Assembly (NCBI RefSeq): GCF_003584565.2
Contig: NZ_CP031010.1
Coordinates: forward strand, 1,426,001-1,490,000
Reading direction: 5' to 3'
Origin: Alteromonas sp. RKMC-009
Lineage (GTDB): Bacteria > Pseudomonadota > Gammaproteobacteria > Enterobacterales > Alteromonadaceae
DNA length: 64,000 bases
A program made the position numbers and the translations under genes. The notes below the pieces were generated by a model. It made no database searches, had not been told where the DNA came from, and was given only the letters and a program-made list of their open reading frames with translations. Shown here one piece after another: positions 35,280 through 43,598 of this stretch (positions are counted from its first letter, which is position 1; every line of letters begins with the position of its first letter).

Positions 35280-36251
35280 ATGCAGGAAAAAATACTCATA
35301 ATCAGAATGCTGGGACTTGGCGATGTCACTTGTGTGGGGATCCCGGCTATCCGCTACGTAAAAACAAAATTCCCCGGAGCCAGTATTCACGCACTGACTT
35401 ATGCCGCCGGTGAGGAGTTACTGAAGCTGGCAGAACCGGACATTACCGTTCACGCGCTGAAACAGGGAGAGTGGCCGGAAAACATCGTAGATGCCATGCA
35501 AACGTTTCTCGGGCTGGCTGAACAGATTCTGGCTGAAGAATATACTCAGATCATCAATCTCGACACCTGGTTTATGCCGTGTTTCCTCGCCCGTTTCTTA
35601 AAAGACGCCGGTGAACCAGTAATTGGTAATACCATGAGTATCAGTGTGGCTGAACTCGTTGATAAATTTCAGAAGCAAACTCTGTCACCGGATTACGTTA
35701 ATTTACCTGCTCAGTATATGCAAAGCAGCTGGATGAGCATGGCACAATGGCATACAACCTGGTGGGAGTACGGGCAGGTACCTGAGCGGGGGTATCCTGA
35801 ATTTTATCTCAGACGTTGTTGCGGATTCAGTACTATCGACATGGACATGACCATTGATGTGGAAGCCGACAGTCATCTTGCCGGTCTCAACCAGCCTGTG
35901 GTTGCCATGGCGACCGGCGCAAGAACTGCGGAGCGGAATTACCCTCACGGAGAGGCGCTCAAAGCGCTTCTTGAAGCACAGGGCGTTCATGTCTGGACCG
36001 GTTTTGACGGGCGTTGCTCTATGCGTCAGACGTTATCACAACTCAAAGCAAGTCAATTACTGATAACCGTGCCTTCTGCGCCGCAGTGGCTGGCAACGGC
36101 CACCGGCACGCCGTCTCTGGTTATCAGCGGCAATGTCGATCCAAGAACGCTGATGCCCGAGTATGCCACTGACATGTCAGATGTGGCTGTTGAACCTGAG
36201 CAGATCGCACAGGGCGTGATGAATATCTTAGAGGGGAATGCCGGTGCATGA
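35280..36251 (+). CDS. Glycosyltransferase family 9-like protein
   Basis: The 323-residue product from the ATG at 35280 resembles the ADP-heptose:LPS heptosyltransferase family (GT9, GT-B fold). Signs are the N-terminal ILIIRMLGLGDVTCVGIPAIRYVKTKFPGASIHALTY and the C-terminal half with MRQTLSQLKASQLLITVPSAPQWLATATGTPSLVI. Catalytic residues cannot be checked by eye. It sits between pseF and pseI, an unusual place for a GT9 gene, so it may act on the flagellin glycan or on a linked surface glycan; the acceptor is unknown. Upstream in-frame starts (from 35211) overlap pseF and are less likely. Its end overlaps pseI by 14 bases. Confidence 0.75.
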   Translation: MQEKILIIRMLGLGDVTCVGIPAIRYVKTKFPGASIHALTYAAGEELLKLAEPDITVHALKQGEWPENIVDAMQTFLGLAEQILAEEYTQIINLDTWFMPCFLARFLKDAGEPVIGNTMSISVAELVDKFQKQTLSPDYVNLPAQYMQSSWMSMAQWHTTWWEYGQVPERGYPEFYLRRCCGFSTIDMDMTIDVEADSHLAGLNQPVVAMATGARTAERNYPHGEALKALLEAQGVHVWTGFDGRCSMRQTLSQLKASQLLITVPSAPQWLATATGTPSLVISGNVDPRTLMPEYATDMSDVAVEPEQIAQGVMNILEGNAGA

Positions 36252-37299
36252 TGTAAAAATTGGTGACCGTTTAATCGGCCCGGATGAACCTCCGTTCATT
36301 ATCGCAGAACTGAGCGGCAACCACAGTCAGGACTTTGACCTTGCCTGTGCGATGGTGGATGCTGCAGCTGAAGCCGGTGCTCATGCTATTAAATTGCAAA
36401 CCTACACCGCCGACTCCATGACGCTGGACGTTGCTACCGACGATTTTGTGATTTCAGAAAAAGACAGTCTGTGGCATGGCGAATCTTTGCACGCGTTATA
36501 TCAAAAAGCGGCAACGCCTTATGAGTGGCACAAACCACTGTTTGACCGGGCAAAGGCGCTGGGTATGCTCGCTTTCAGCTCTCCCTTCGATGGTGAAGCT
36601 GTGGATTTCCTCGACAGTCTGGACGTGCCGTGTTTTAAAATTGCGTCGTTCGAGCTGACTGATTTACCCCTTATCGCCAGGGCCGCGAGTAAAGGGAAGC
36701 CCCTGATCATGTCTACGGGCATGGCAAGCCTTGCTGAAATTGAGCAGGCCGTTCACTGTGCCCGCCGCAACGGGTGTGACAATATCGTACTGCTGAAGTG
36801 TACCAGTACCTATCCGGCAGACCCCGGCAATACTAATCTGAACACTATTCCCAATATGCTCAGCGCTTTTCACTGTCAGGTGGGATTGAGTGATCACACC
36901 GGCGGTATCGGGGTGGCAGTGGCTTCCGTCGCGCTGGGCACCACTGTTATTGAAAAACATTTCGTGCTGGATCGCAGCGCCGGTGGTGTGGATGCGGCTT
37001 TTTCACTGGAGCCTGCAGAACTAAAACTGCTGGTCACTGAATCTGAACGTGCCTGGCAAGGCATGGGGCAGGTTCGTTACGGAGGCAGTCAGGCTGAGGA
37101 AGCGGCAAAACAATACCGCCGCTCAATTTATATAAGCGCAGATGTGAATATTGGTGACACGCTGGATGAGTCTAACCTGAAAATTGTCCGGCCGGCTTTT
37201 GGCCTTGCGCCAAAGCACTGGCAGGAAGTCCTTGGCAGTAAAGCCCGTACCGCGTTGAAAAAAGGCACCGCGCTCAGGTGGGAACATCTGGAGAAATGA
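36238..37299 (+). CDS. pseI: Pseudaminic acid synthase PseI
   Basis: PseI condenses 2,4-diacetamido-2,4,6-trideoxy-L-altrose with phosphoenolpyruvate to give pseudaminic acid. The 353-residue product has a NeuB-type TIM barrel (FIIAELSGNHSQDFDLACAMVDAAAEAGAHAIKLQTYTADSMT; STGMASLAEIEQAV; GLSDHTGG) and a C-terminal antifreeze-like SAF domain (DVNIGDTLDESNLKIVRPAFGLAPKHW). The ATG at 36238 is used here; GTG at 36244 is a possible alternative. Confidence 0.95.
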   Translation: MPVHDVKIGDRLIGPDEPPFIIAELSGNHSQDFDLACAMVDAAAEAGAHAIKLQTYTADSMTLDVATDDFVISEKDSLWHGESLHALYQKAATPYEWHKPLFDRAKALGMLAFSSPFDGEAVDFLDSLDVPCFKIASFELTDLPLIARAASKGKPLIMSTGMASLAEIEQAVHCARRNGCDNIVLLKCTSTYPADPGNTNLNTIPNMLSAFHCQVGLSDHTGGIGVAVASVALGTTVIEKHFVLDRSAGGVDAAFSLEPAELKLLVTESERAWQGMGQVRYGGSQAEEAAKQYRRSIYISADVNIGDTLDESNLKIVRPAFGLAPKHWQEVLGSKARTALKKGTALRWEHLEK

Positions 37300-37323
37300 G
37301 CGCCCTGAAGTGAGAATCTTTAA

Positions 37324-38352
37324 GTGAGACCTATAGTATTCAGAGTCAGTGTGTCGCCCGCGATTGGAATGGGACATCTGATGCGTTCGCTGGCACTGGC
37401 TCAGGCGGCCGGAAGCTACGATATTCCCTGCCATTTTTTTACAGATAAGGGCGGCAGGGCGCTGGCTGTAGCAAGAAACGACTGGATTTATCCGGTGACG
37501 GAAGTGCCCTGTGGTAGTGATGATGACGAAAGTCGCTGGCTGACAGAACAGGCAAAGCGCATGAATGCCTCAGTTGTTGTGGTTGACGGCTACGATATTC
37601 CGGCTGCCTCATTGAGCGGACTGCGCGGGGCAGGGATCCCTGTGATGGTCATGGATGACGGACAGCTTAGCCAGGTCGCGCAGGCCTCGCTGGTGGTAAA
37701 CAGCACCACTTCGTCACTGGATGCACACTATCAGGAAATTAACCCGGCAGTAAAAATTTGTTCCGGACCCGATTACCGTTTGATGAGACTTGAATTTCAA
37801 CGGGGCGATAATCCGCCTCAGGACAAGCGCTTTGGCATCGCCGTTTGTATCGGCGGCAGCGATCCGAAAGGGCTGACCGTCCCGTTAATTAATGCGTTGT
37901 CTGATGTACTTAATGATGTGCCGGTGCGGGTAATTACCGGTGCGGCGTTTAATGATATCAGTGCGCTGAATGAGGCAATAAAAGCGAGTCCGCTGGCGAT
38001 TCAGCATATACACAATTGTCAGGATATGGCCGATGTGTGGCGGCACAGTAAGCTTGCTGTCAGTGCCGCCGGAGGCAGTCAGTTTGAACTGGGCGTATGC
38101 GAAACACCTTCAGTACTGCTGATGGTGGCAGAAAACCAGAGAACGGCGACTGAGCAGGCTCAGCAGGAAGGCTGGTGTACCACCTTTGACTGTACCGGTG
38201 ATGTGCCTTTTGATGAAATTGCCGGCACAGTGCATGCACTCTGGCAGCAACCCGGTAAGCTGGAAGCCATGCAGCAGGCAGTAAAAGGTAAGTATCACGC
38301 TGAGGGGGCGTTTAATGTCCTTAATGCTATCGCAGAGGTTATTCAGCCATGA
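37324..38352 (+). CDS. pseG: UDP-sugar hydrolase PseG
   Basis: PseG removes UDP from UDP-2,4-diacetamido-2,4,6-trideoxy-L-altrose, giving the free sugar for PseI. The 342-residue GT-B-like product has the GMGHLMRSLALA motif near the N-terminus (with the expected catalytic-site histidine), VDGYDIPAASLSGL, and IGGSDPKGLT. The start is GTG at 37324, preceded by GAATCTTTAA with only a weak ribosome-binding site. pseH overlaps its end by four bases. Confidence 0.92.
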   Translation: MRPIVFRVSVSPAIGMGHLMRSLALAQAAGSYDIPCHFFTDKGGRALAVARNDWIYPVTEVPCGSDDDESRWLTEQAKRMNASVVVVDGYDIPAASLSGLRGAGIPVMVMDDGQLSQVAQASLVVNSTTSSLDAHYQEINPAVKICSGPDYRLMRLEFQRGDNPPQDKRFGIAVCIGGSDPKGLTVPLINALSDVLNDVPVRVITGAAFNDISALNEAIKASPLAIQHIHNCQDMADVWRHSKLAVSAAGGSQFELGVCETPSVLLMVAENQRTATEQAQQEGWCTTFDCTGDVPFDEIAGTVHALWQQPGKLEAMQQAVKGKYHAEGAFNVLNAIAEVIQP

Positions 38353-38924
38353 GGCAGGAATCTCTGGTTACAGCACCACGTATTGAAGCCTGGCAGGTTA
38401 CCTTAAGGCCGCTGGAAGAGGGAGATCTGGATAAATTAAGGCAGTGGCGGAATAGCGACTACGTGCGTGAGAAGATGGTGTCTACATCACTCATCACTGC
38501 GGAACAACAAGCTGCATGGTTTCAAAAAATCAGCCACGACCCGTCTCAGATGCACTGGATTATTGAATACAAAGGGCGGCCTGTTGGCTCAACCAATGTG
38601 AAAGTGCCGGTCATCGGAGAAACGGTAGTCTCCGCCCGGGTATTAGAGCCCGGTTTATATATTGGTGAACCCGATTATCAGGGTAACATTCTGGCTTTCG
38701 CTCCCACTCTGGCGATGTATGATTATTGTTTTTCCCACTTCAGCGTGACCGAATTTTCGGCGGCGGTAAAACCGGATAACGACGCCGCACTGAAATATAA
38801 CCGTCAGTTGGGCTATGAAATCAGCGGTCAGGACGATTTTGTTCGCTTGCGCTTGCAAAAAGAGGTCTATGAGCGGCAAACTGTTACACTGAAATCTTTC
38901 TTGTCGCGTCCGCGCAAGTCTTAG
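38349..38924 (+). CDS. pseH: Pse-pathway GNAT N-acetyltransferase PseH
   Basis: PseH acetylates the 4-amino group of the PseC product with acetyl-CoA. The 191-residue GNAT-fold protein has TLRPLEEGDLDKLRQWRNSDYVREKM at the start, VGSTNVK and the LALKYNRQLGYE-type end (DAALKYNRQLGYEISGQ), fitting PseH-type enzymes. With the acyl cassette directly downstream, it might transfer a longer acyl group; that is inference. A gap of 18 bases precedes the carrier protein gene. Confidence 0.85.
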   Translation: MRQESLVTAPRIEAWQVTLRPLEEGDLDKLRQWRNSDYVREKMVSTSLITAEQQAAWFQKISHDPSQMHWIIEYKGRPVGSTNVKVPVIGETVVSARVLEPGLYIGEPDYQGNILAFAPTLAMYDYCFSHFSVTEFSAAVKPDNDAALKYNRQLGYEISGQDDFVRLRLQKEVYERQTVTLKSFLSRPRKS

Positions 38925-38942
38925 TCAATAAAGAGGTTTTTT

Positions 38943-39182
38943 GTGGATAATCAGCAAAAGCTCGTACAGTCATTTGTTCAGGCTCTGGGGATCGGTGCAG
39001 AGCGGGTCACGGATGAACTGACCTACAATACTATTAAAGAGTGGGATTCTACTGCACACATGATCCTGATCTCCGAGCTGGAAAACACCTTTGATGTCAT
39101 GCTCGATACCGACGACATTATTGATATGAGTTCCGTGGGCAAAGCGAAAGAGATCCTGACAAAGTATGACGTCCAATTCTGA
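38943..39182 (+). CDS. Acyl carrier protein
   Basis: The 79-residue acidic helical protein has the phosphopantetheine attachment motif WDSTAHM with Ser36 (DST in place of the usual DSL), then ISELENTFDVMLDTDDIIDMSSVGKAKEIL, the normal ACP helix II-III pattern. It is not the housekeeping AcpP by sequence or context. It should carry an acyl or amino-acyl unit for the ligase/reductase genes that follow. Start is a GTG at 38943 after AAAGAGGTTTTTT. The SDR gene begins inside its last 17 bases. Confidence 0.9.
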   Translation: MDNQQKLVQSFVQALGIGAERVTDELTYNTIKEWDSTAHMILISELENTFDVMLDTDDIIDMSSVGKAKEILTKYDVQF

Positions 39183-39933
39183 ATCTATCCTGCTTAAAGG
39201 TGGCTCGGTACTGGTAACAGGGGCTACCGGTGATATCGGCCGTGCCATTGTAAACGAGTGTGTGCAGGCCGGTGCCGCAGTATTTGCTGCCGGGCGCAAT
39301 GAAGCCAAACTGGCTGCGCTGGTAAATCAGTATGAATCACGGGTGATCCCGCTGAACTATGACGTGACTGACGAAAAAGCGGTTAAAGACGCCTTTCGTC
39401 AAATTCAGAAACAACAGAATCAAAGTGATATCGGTCCGTTAACCGGCCTGGTTAATAATGCCGGCATTATGGAAGAAGCCGCTTTTACCGTAAGCGGTAT
39501 GGACGCGTTAAAGTCACAGCTGAATGTGAACTTCCTTGCCCCTTATCAGCATATGCAACTGGCCAGCCGCTTAATGGCGCGCCACCGACATGGCAGTATT
39601 GTGAACATTGTGTCTCAGATTGGCGAAATGGGCGCTACAGGCATGAGTGCCTACGGTGCCAGTAAAGCTGCGCTGAGCGGAGCAACCAAATCGCTGGCGA
39701 AAGAACTGGCGGCAGTGGGGATCCGTGTGAATGCGGTATCTCCGGGCTTCATCGATACAGGACTTACCGCGCATTATGAAGAGGATGCCAGGGCTGAAGT
39801 TGAAGCCAGAATTACCATGAAAAGGGCTGGCCGTGCCGGTGATGTGGCGCGGGCTGTTGTATTTTTACTGTCCCGTCAGTCGGCTTATACGACGGGTCAT
39901 ACCTTGCCCGTGGACGGGTTATTTTATCCGTGA
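39166..39933 (+). CDS. SDR-family 3-oxoacyl-ACP reductase-like protein
   Basis: A 255-residue classical short-chain dehydrogenase with the cofactor motif TGATGDIG (18-25), NNAG, catalytic serine in NIVSQIG and the YGASK tyrosine-lysine pair, and the C-terminal VFLLSRQSAYTTGHTLPVDG typical of FabG-like enzymes. Next to a dedicated carrier protein it probably reduces a 3-oxoacyl-ACP to a 3-hydroxyacyl-ACP, which could supply a 3-hydroxybutyryl-type substituent for the nonulosonic acid. That substrate is inference. Confidence 0.85.
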   Translation: MTSNSESILLKGGSVLVTGATGDIGRAIVNECVQAGAAVFAAGRNEAKLAALVNQYESRVIPLNYDVTDEKAVKDAFRQIQKQQNQSDIGPLTGLVNNAGIMEEAAFTVSGMDALKSQLNVNFLAPYQHMQLASRLMARHRHGSIVNIVSQIGEMGATGMSAYGASKAALSGATKSLAKELAAVGIRVNAVSPGFIDTGLTAHYEEDARAEVEARITMKRAGRAGDVARAVVFLLSRQSAYTTGHTLPVDGLFYP

Positions 39934-41312
39934 GCGTTGTGTTCCCTGAGGATGTGTTTGCCTGCAACAGTGAAAAGGCGGCACTGATCACAGACGAAGG
40001 GAGCTGCTCTTACGCTGAGCTGCAAAGGCATATTGCAGAGTGGCAGGAAAAACTCAGTAGCACCGTGGAGCGACCGTTAGTGGCACTGGCCATGTGCGGT
40101 AATGTTGATTCTGTAAGTTGCTACCTGGCCTGTCTGAAATCGGGCTTTCCTGTGGTGCTGTTTCACCCCGGTTTGTCCGCAGCGGGACAACAGGCATTAA
40201 TCACCAGGCTCACCCCCAATTTGCTGGTGGCAGATAACAGCCTGACCGTAAAACACCAGCGGTGCATACCTGTGGCCGGGGAACTGGCACTTTTGCTTAC
40301 CACATCGGGTTCAACCGGTGGTGGAAAGTTTGTTGCTTTATCCCGTGAAAACCTTGCTGCGAATACGGCCTCTATCTGTGGTTATCTGCCAGTTACGTCA
40401 GAAGATAAAACCCTGCTTACCATGCCCCTCTCTTATTCTTACGGGTTGTCAGTGTTAAACACCCATCTGGCAAAAGGGGCGACAGTCAGATTGACTTCAC
40501 TCACGCCTATGGACCGTGCATTCTGGACGTTGCTCAAAGATGAAGGGGTGACGTCACTGTCCGGCGTACCGTCTTTTTATGAAATGCTGCTGCGCTTGCG
40601 GTTTAACCGCCAATTGTTGCCGGAACTTGCCTATTTCACACAGGCGGGTGGCAAGCTCAAAGAAGCCGGGGTTAAAACCCTCGCTGAATATGCCGATAAA
40701 CACAACAAGCAATGTTTCATCATGTATGGACAAACAGAGACGACCGCGAGAATGGCATATCTCGACCCACATACCGTGTTACGCAAACCTTCAGCAGCAG
40801 GTAAAGCGATACCGGGCGGCAAATTGTCACTTTGTGATGAATATGGCCTGCTTATCAGTGAGCCCGGCGTAACGGGTGAACTGCTGTATGAAGGAAAAAA
40901 TGTCATGCTGGGGTATGTGTCTGATCATACCGATCTGGCAGTGTTTTCTCCTTCCGCTGTGTTACATACCGGTGATTTAGCCTTTTTCGATGAAGACGGC
41001 GACTACACCATAACAGGCCGCCTGAAACGCATTATTAAACTGGCCGGTGAACGGGTGAATCTGGACGGACTGGAAGCGTTATTTGCAGAGCAGGGTCTGG
41101 AAGTTAAAGTGGCCGGTGAGGACAACTTTCTTGTCACAGCATGTCGTGAAAGTGAGATGTCAGAAGCTGAAAGTCGTCTTAAATCTCTGGTATCCGCGCC
41201 GCCTGCCTACTTAACGGTACGGGCATTTTCAGACTGGCCATTGCTGGGTAACGGAAAAACAGATTATCAGGCTATTTTGAAAGCAGGAAGGGATAAGCAT
41301 GATAACGGCTGA
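39930..41312 (+). CDS. AMP-dependent acyl ligase (ANL superfamily)
   Basis: The 460-residue product is an adenylate-forming enzyme: LLTTSGSTGGGKFVALSREN (ATP loop, near residue 120), MYGQTETTARM, GELLYEGKNVMLGY, and HTGDLAFFDEDGDYTITGRLKRIIKLAGERV (hinge). The C-terminal catalytic lysine appears in NGKTDY near the end. It would activate a carboxylic acid as acyl-AMP and pass it to the carrier protein or CoA. The start is a GTG overlapping the SDR stop; luxE-like starts inside its last 14 bases. Confidence 0.88.
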   Translation: MSVVFPEDVFACNSEKAALITDEGSCSYAELQRHIAEWQEKLSSTVERPLVALAMCGNVDSVSCYLACLKSGFPVVLFHPGLSAAGQQALITRLTPNLLVADNSLTVKHQRCIPVAGELALLLTTSGSTGGGKFVALSRENLAANTASICGYLPVTSEDKTLLTMPLSYSYGLSVLNTHLAKGATVRLTSLTPMDRAFWTLLKDEGVTSLSGVPSFYEMLLRLRFNRQLLPELAYFTQAGGKLKEAGVKTLAEYADKHNKQCFIMYGQTETTARMAYLDPHTVLRKPSAAGKAIPGGKLSLCDEYGLLISEPGVTGELLYEGKNVMLGYVSDHTDLAVFSPSAVLHTGDLAFFDEDGDYTITGRLKRIIKLAGERVNLDGLEALFAEQGLEVKVAGEDNFLVTACRESEMSEAESRLKSLVSAPPAYLTVRAFSDWPLLGNGKTDYQAILKAGRDKHDNG

Positions 41313-42408
41313 TACTGCGCCTTTTCCAAAGTCTTATGAAGACGCTTATAACCTGCTGCTCAGCGAACCCGTGTATGGCCTGCCTCAGGCAGAGAAAAGT
41401 CGCTTACTGTGTCATGTCACGTCATTGCTGCATCAGCATCATCTTACACATTGTGATGCATATCATCAGCTTTTCGCTTCGTCCACGGAGACCTTCCATG
41501 ATTACAGCGACTTACCTTATCTGGCTGTGCGGCTTTTCAAACTGATGCATCTTAGCAGTGTGGCACCCCAAAATGTGTTTAAAACCTTGCAGTCATCCGG
41601 AACGACCGGTCAGGTGACGGCGAAGGTGACTCTGGATAAAGAAACCAGCGGCAGACAATCGAAAGCGCTGGTTACCATCATGCAGCAATTTATTGGTAAA
41701 CAGCGTTTACCTATGCTGATCATTGATTCGCCGGATGTACTCAAAAGTCCTCATCTCTCAGCCCGGGGAGCCGGCGTCGGCGGCATGGCTTTTTTTGGCC
41801 GCGGACATACCTATGCACTGAACACTGATAAGACGCTGAATCATAAGGCGGTCAAGGAATTTGCAGATAAGTATGCCGGACAACCGGTGCTGGTGTTCGG
41901 CTTTACCTTTATGGTGTGGTTACACTTCGTGGAAGCGCTTAAAGCAGACGGTATTGCGCTTAATTTATCTAAAGGGATCCTTATTCACAGTGGCGGATGG
42001 AAGAAGTTGCAGGACAAACAGGTCAGTAACCGTCAGTTTAAAGACACCGTGCGTACCGTTACCGCCATCACAAAAGTGCATAACTTTTACGGCATGGCAG
42101 AGCAGGTGGGTAGTGTATTTGTGGAATGTGAAGAAGGTCACTTACATGCACCTTCGCTGGCGGATGTGGTGATCCGCGATCCCCGTACGCTGGCAACCTG
42201 CGGCCCTGACGAACCCGGTATTATTCAGGTTATATCGGCGTTGCCTCACAGTTATCCCGGTTACAGTTTACTGACTGAAGATCGTGGCAAAATTCTGGGT
42301 GAAGATGATTGTGCCTGCGGACGTAAAGGACGATATTTCGAAGTCACCGGACGGTTGCCGAAAGCAGAATTGCGGGGTTGCAGTGATACAGCCGGAGGTG
42401 CTGTGTGA
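41299..42408 (+). CDS. LuxE-like acyl-protein synthetase
   Basis: The 369-residue product matches the LuxE family, the acyl-protein synthetase of the bacterial fatty acid reductase complex, which adenylates an acyl group and hands it to LuxC. The adenylate-type loop LQSSGTTGQVTAKVTLD is near residue 95, and HNFYGMAEQVGSVFVECEEGH and TEDRGKI...CACGRKGRYFEVTGR follow. Typical length is 365-380. It is directly followed by a LuxC-like gene (GTGA overlap). There is no luxAB nearby, so bioluminescence is not implied. Confidence 0.88.
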   Translation: MITADTAPFPKSYEDAYNLLLSEPVYGLPQAEKSRLLCHVTSLLHQHHLTHCDAYHQLFASSTETFHDYSDLPYLAVRLFKLMHLSSVAPQNVFKTLQSSGTTGQVTAKVTLDKETSGRQSKALVTIMQQFIGKQRLPMLIIDSPDVLKSPHLSARGAGVGGMAFFGRGHTYALNTDKTLNHKAVKEFADKYAGQPVLVFGFTFMVWLHFVEALKADGIALNLSKGILIHSGGWKKLQDKQVSNRQFKDTVRTVTAITKVHNFYGMAEQVGSVFVECEEGHLHAPSLADVVIRDPRTLATCGPDEPGIIQVISALPHSYPGYSLLTEDRGKILGEDDCACGRKGRYFEVTGRLPKAELRGCSDTAGGAV

Positions 42409-43598
42409 TTAAAGATTTAATCCGGCAGGAACCGGTATCCGCTGATGCTTTACCTGCAATCAGTGCGCAAAATTTTGCTGTCAGTGCCGCTGACGTGCTG
42501 GTATTTACTACTGCGTTGTCGCGCCAGCTCATGACATCATCAGATTGCCGCCAGTATCCTGAACTCATAGCGCTGGGTCACTGGCTCAGACAAGGTAATC
42601 TGAATGCGCTGACAGCCAATATAGCAAAGCAAAGTTACCGTCCGCTGGGACTGGTAGTGCATTACACACCGGCGAATGTGGACACCATGTTCATCTACAG
42701 CTGGATTTGCGCCTTGCTGATGGGCAACAGAAATCTGGTACGGGTATCAGGCAGAGACAGCGATGTGCAAACGGTTCTGCTGGAAAAGTTACGATACTTG
42801 CTGTTGCTACCGGAGCATGCTGCCATCCATGCCGGCAATCAGTTTATCCATTTTGAGCGGGATGACCCTGCCGGTCCGTCAGTGAGCATGCTGGCGGATG
42901 CCAGAGTGTTATGGGGCGGAGACGACAGCGTGAGGCAAATACGCGGGTTATCCTGTAAGCCAAGATGCCGGGATATCAGTTTTGCCGATCGATTTTCAGC
43001 AGCACTGATAAACGTGGATGCATTAAACAGTGACGGTGCGCAAAGTGCTGATGAAAAGGCAAAAGGCATGGCATCAGCATTGTGGCGTGAATGCGATATG
43101 TTTCAGCAACAGGCCTGTTCTTCTCCCCGTATTCTGTTCTGGACGGGAGAAAAGCAAAACTGGAACACATTGACCCGCGCCCTGTCGGGCATCGCGGTTC
43201 AGCATGCCCCTTCAATGGTGCAGCGCAACGAGCAGCTAGTGCTCGCCCAGTGGTGTATTGCTGATGGTGCGGCAAGTACAGCGGAGCAATGCGGTGATCT
43301 GTCTCTTGTACATATTAATCACTGGCACCATGCTTTGCTGGAACGCCATCAGGGGCATAGTACGCTGTTCTGTATTCATATTGATGATGTACAGGCCATT
43401 GCCGGTTACGACCACGCAGGCTGGCAGACATTGTCTTACGCCGGCTTTGAAAAAGAAGTACTTTTTAAGATTATCCGCGCGTTGCCGATACAGGGAATAG
43501 ACAGGGTAGTACCTCTGGGGAATGCACTTGCTTTTTCTCCGGACTGGGACGGATATGATTTGTTTAGCCAGTTAGGCAGAAAAGTGGTGTTTGAATGA
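42405..43598 (+). CDS. LuxC-like acyl-CoA/acyl-protein reductase
   Basis: The 397-residue product matches the LuxC family of NADPH-dependent acyl reductases. PLGLVVHYTPANVDTMFIYSWICALLMGNRNLVRVSGRDS (about 80-120) is diagnostic, and the predicted acyl-accepting cysteine is Cys238 in FQQQACSSPRILFW. It is shorter than LuxC of luminous bacteria (about 480), mostly at the N-terminus. With LuxE it would reduce an acyl group to an aldehyde, or the pair may act only in acyl transfer here. Start GTG overlaps the luxE-like stop; the GT2 gene overlaps its end. Confidence 0.87.
   Translation: MIKDLIRQEPVSADALPAISAQNFAVSAADVLVFTTALSRQLMTSSDCRQYPELIALGHWLRQGNLNALTANIAKQSYRPLGLVVHYTPANVDTMFIYSWICALLMGNRNLVRVSGRDSDVQTVLLEKLRYLLLLPEHAAIHAGNQFIHFERDDPAGPSVSMLADARVLWGGDDSVRQIRGLSCKPRCRDISFADRFSAALINVDALNSDGAQSADEKAKGMASALWRECDMFQQQACSSPRILFWTGEKQNWNTLTRALSGIAVQHAPSMVQRNEQLVLAQWCIADGAASTAEQCGDLSLVHINHWHHALLERHQGHSTLFCIHIDDVQAIAGYDHAGWQTLSYAGFEKEVLFKIIRALPIQGIDRVVPLGNALAFSPDWDGYDLFSQLGRKVVFE

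Noticed and set aside
41299..43598. Bioluminescence (lux) operon
   Set aside because: luxA, luxB and luxD are absent and the genes overlap glycan genes; only LuxE-like and LuxC-like proteins are present.
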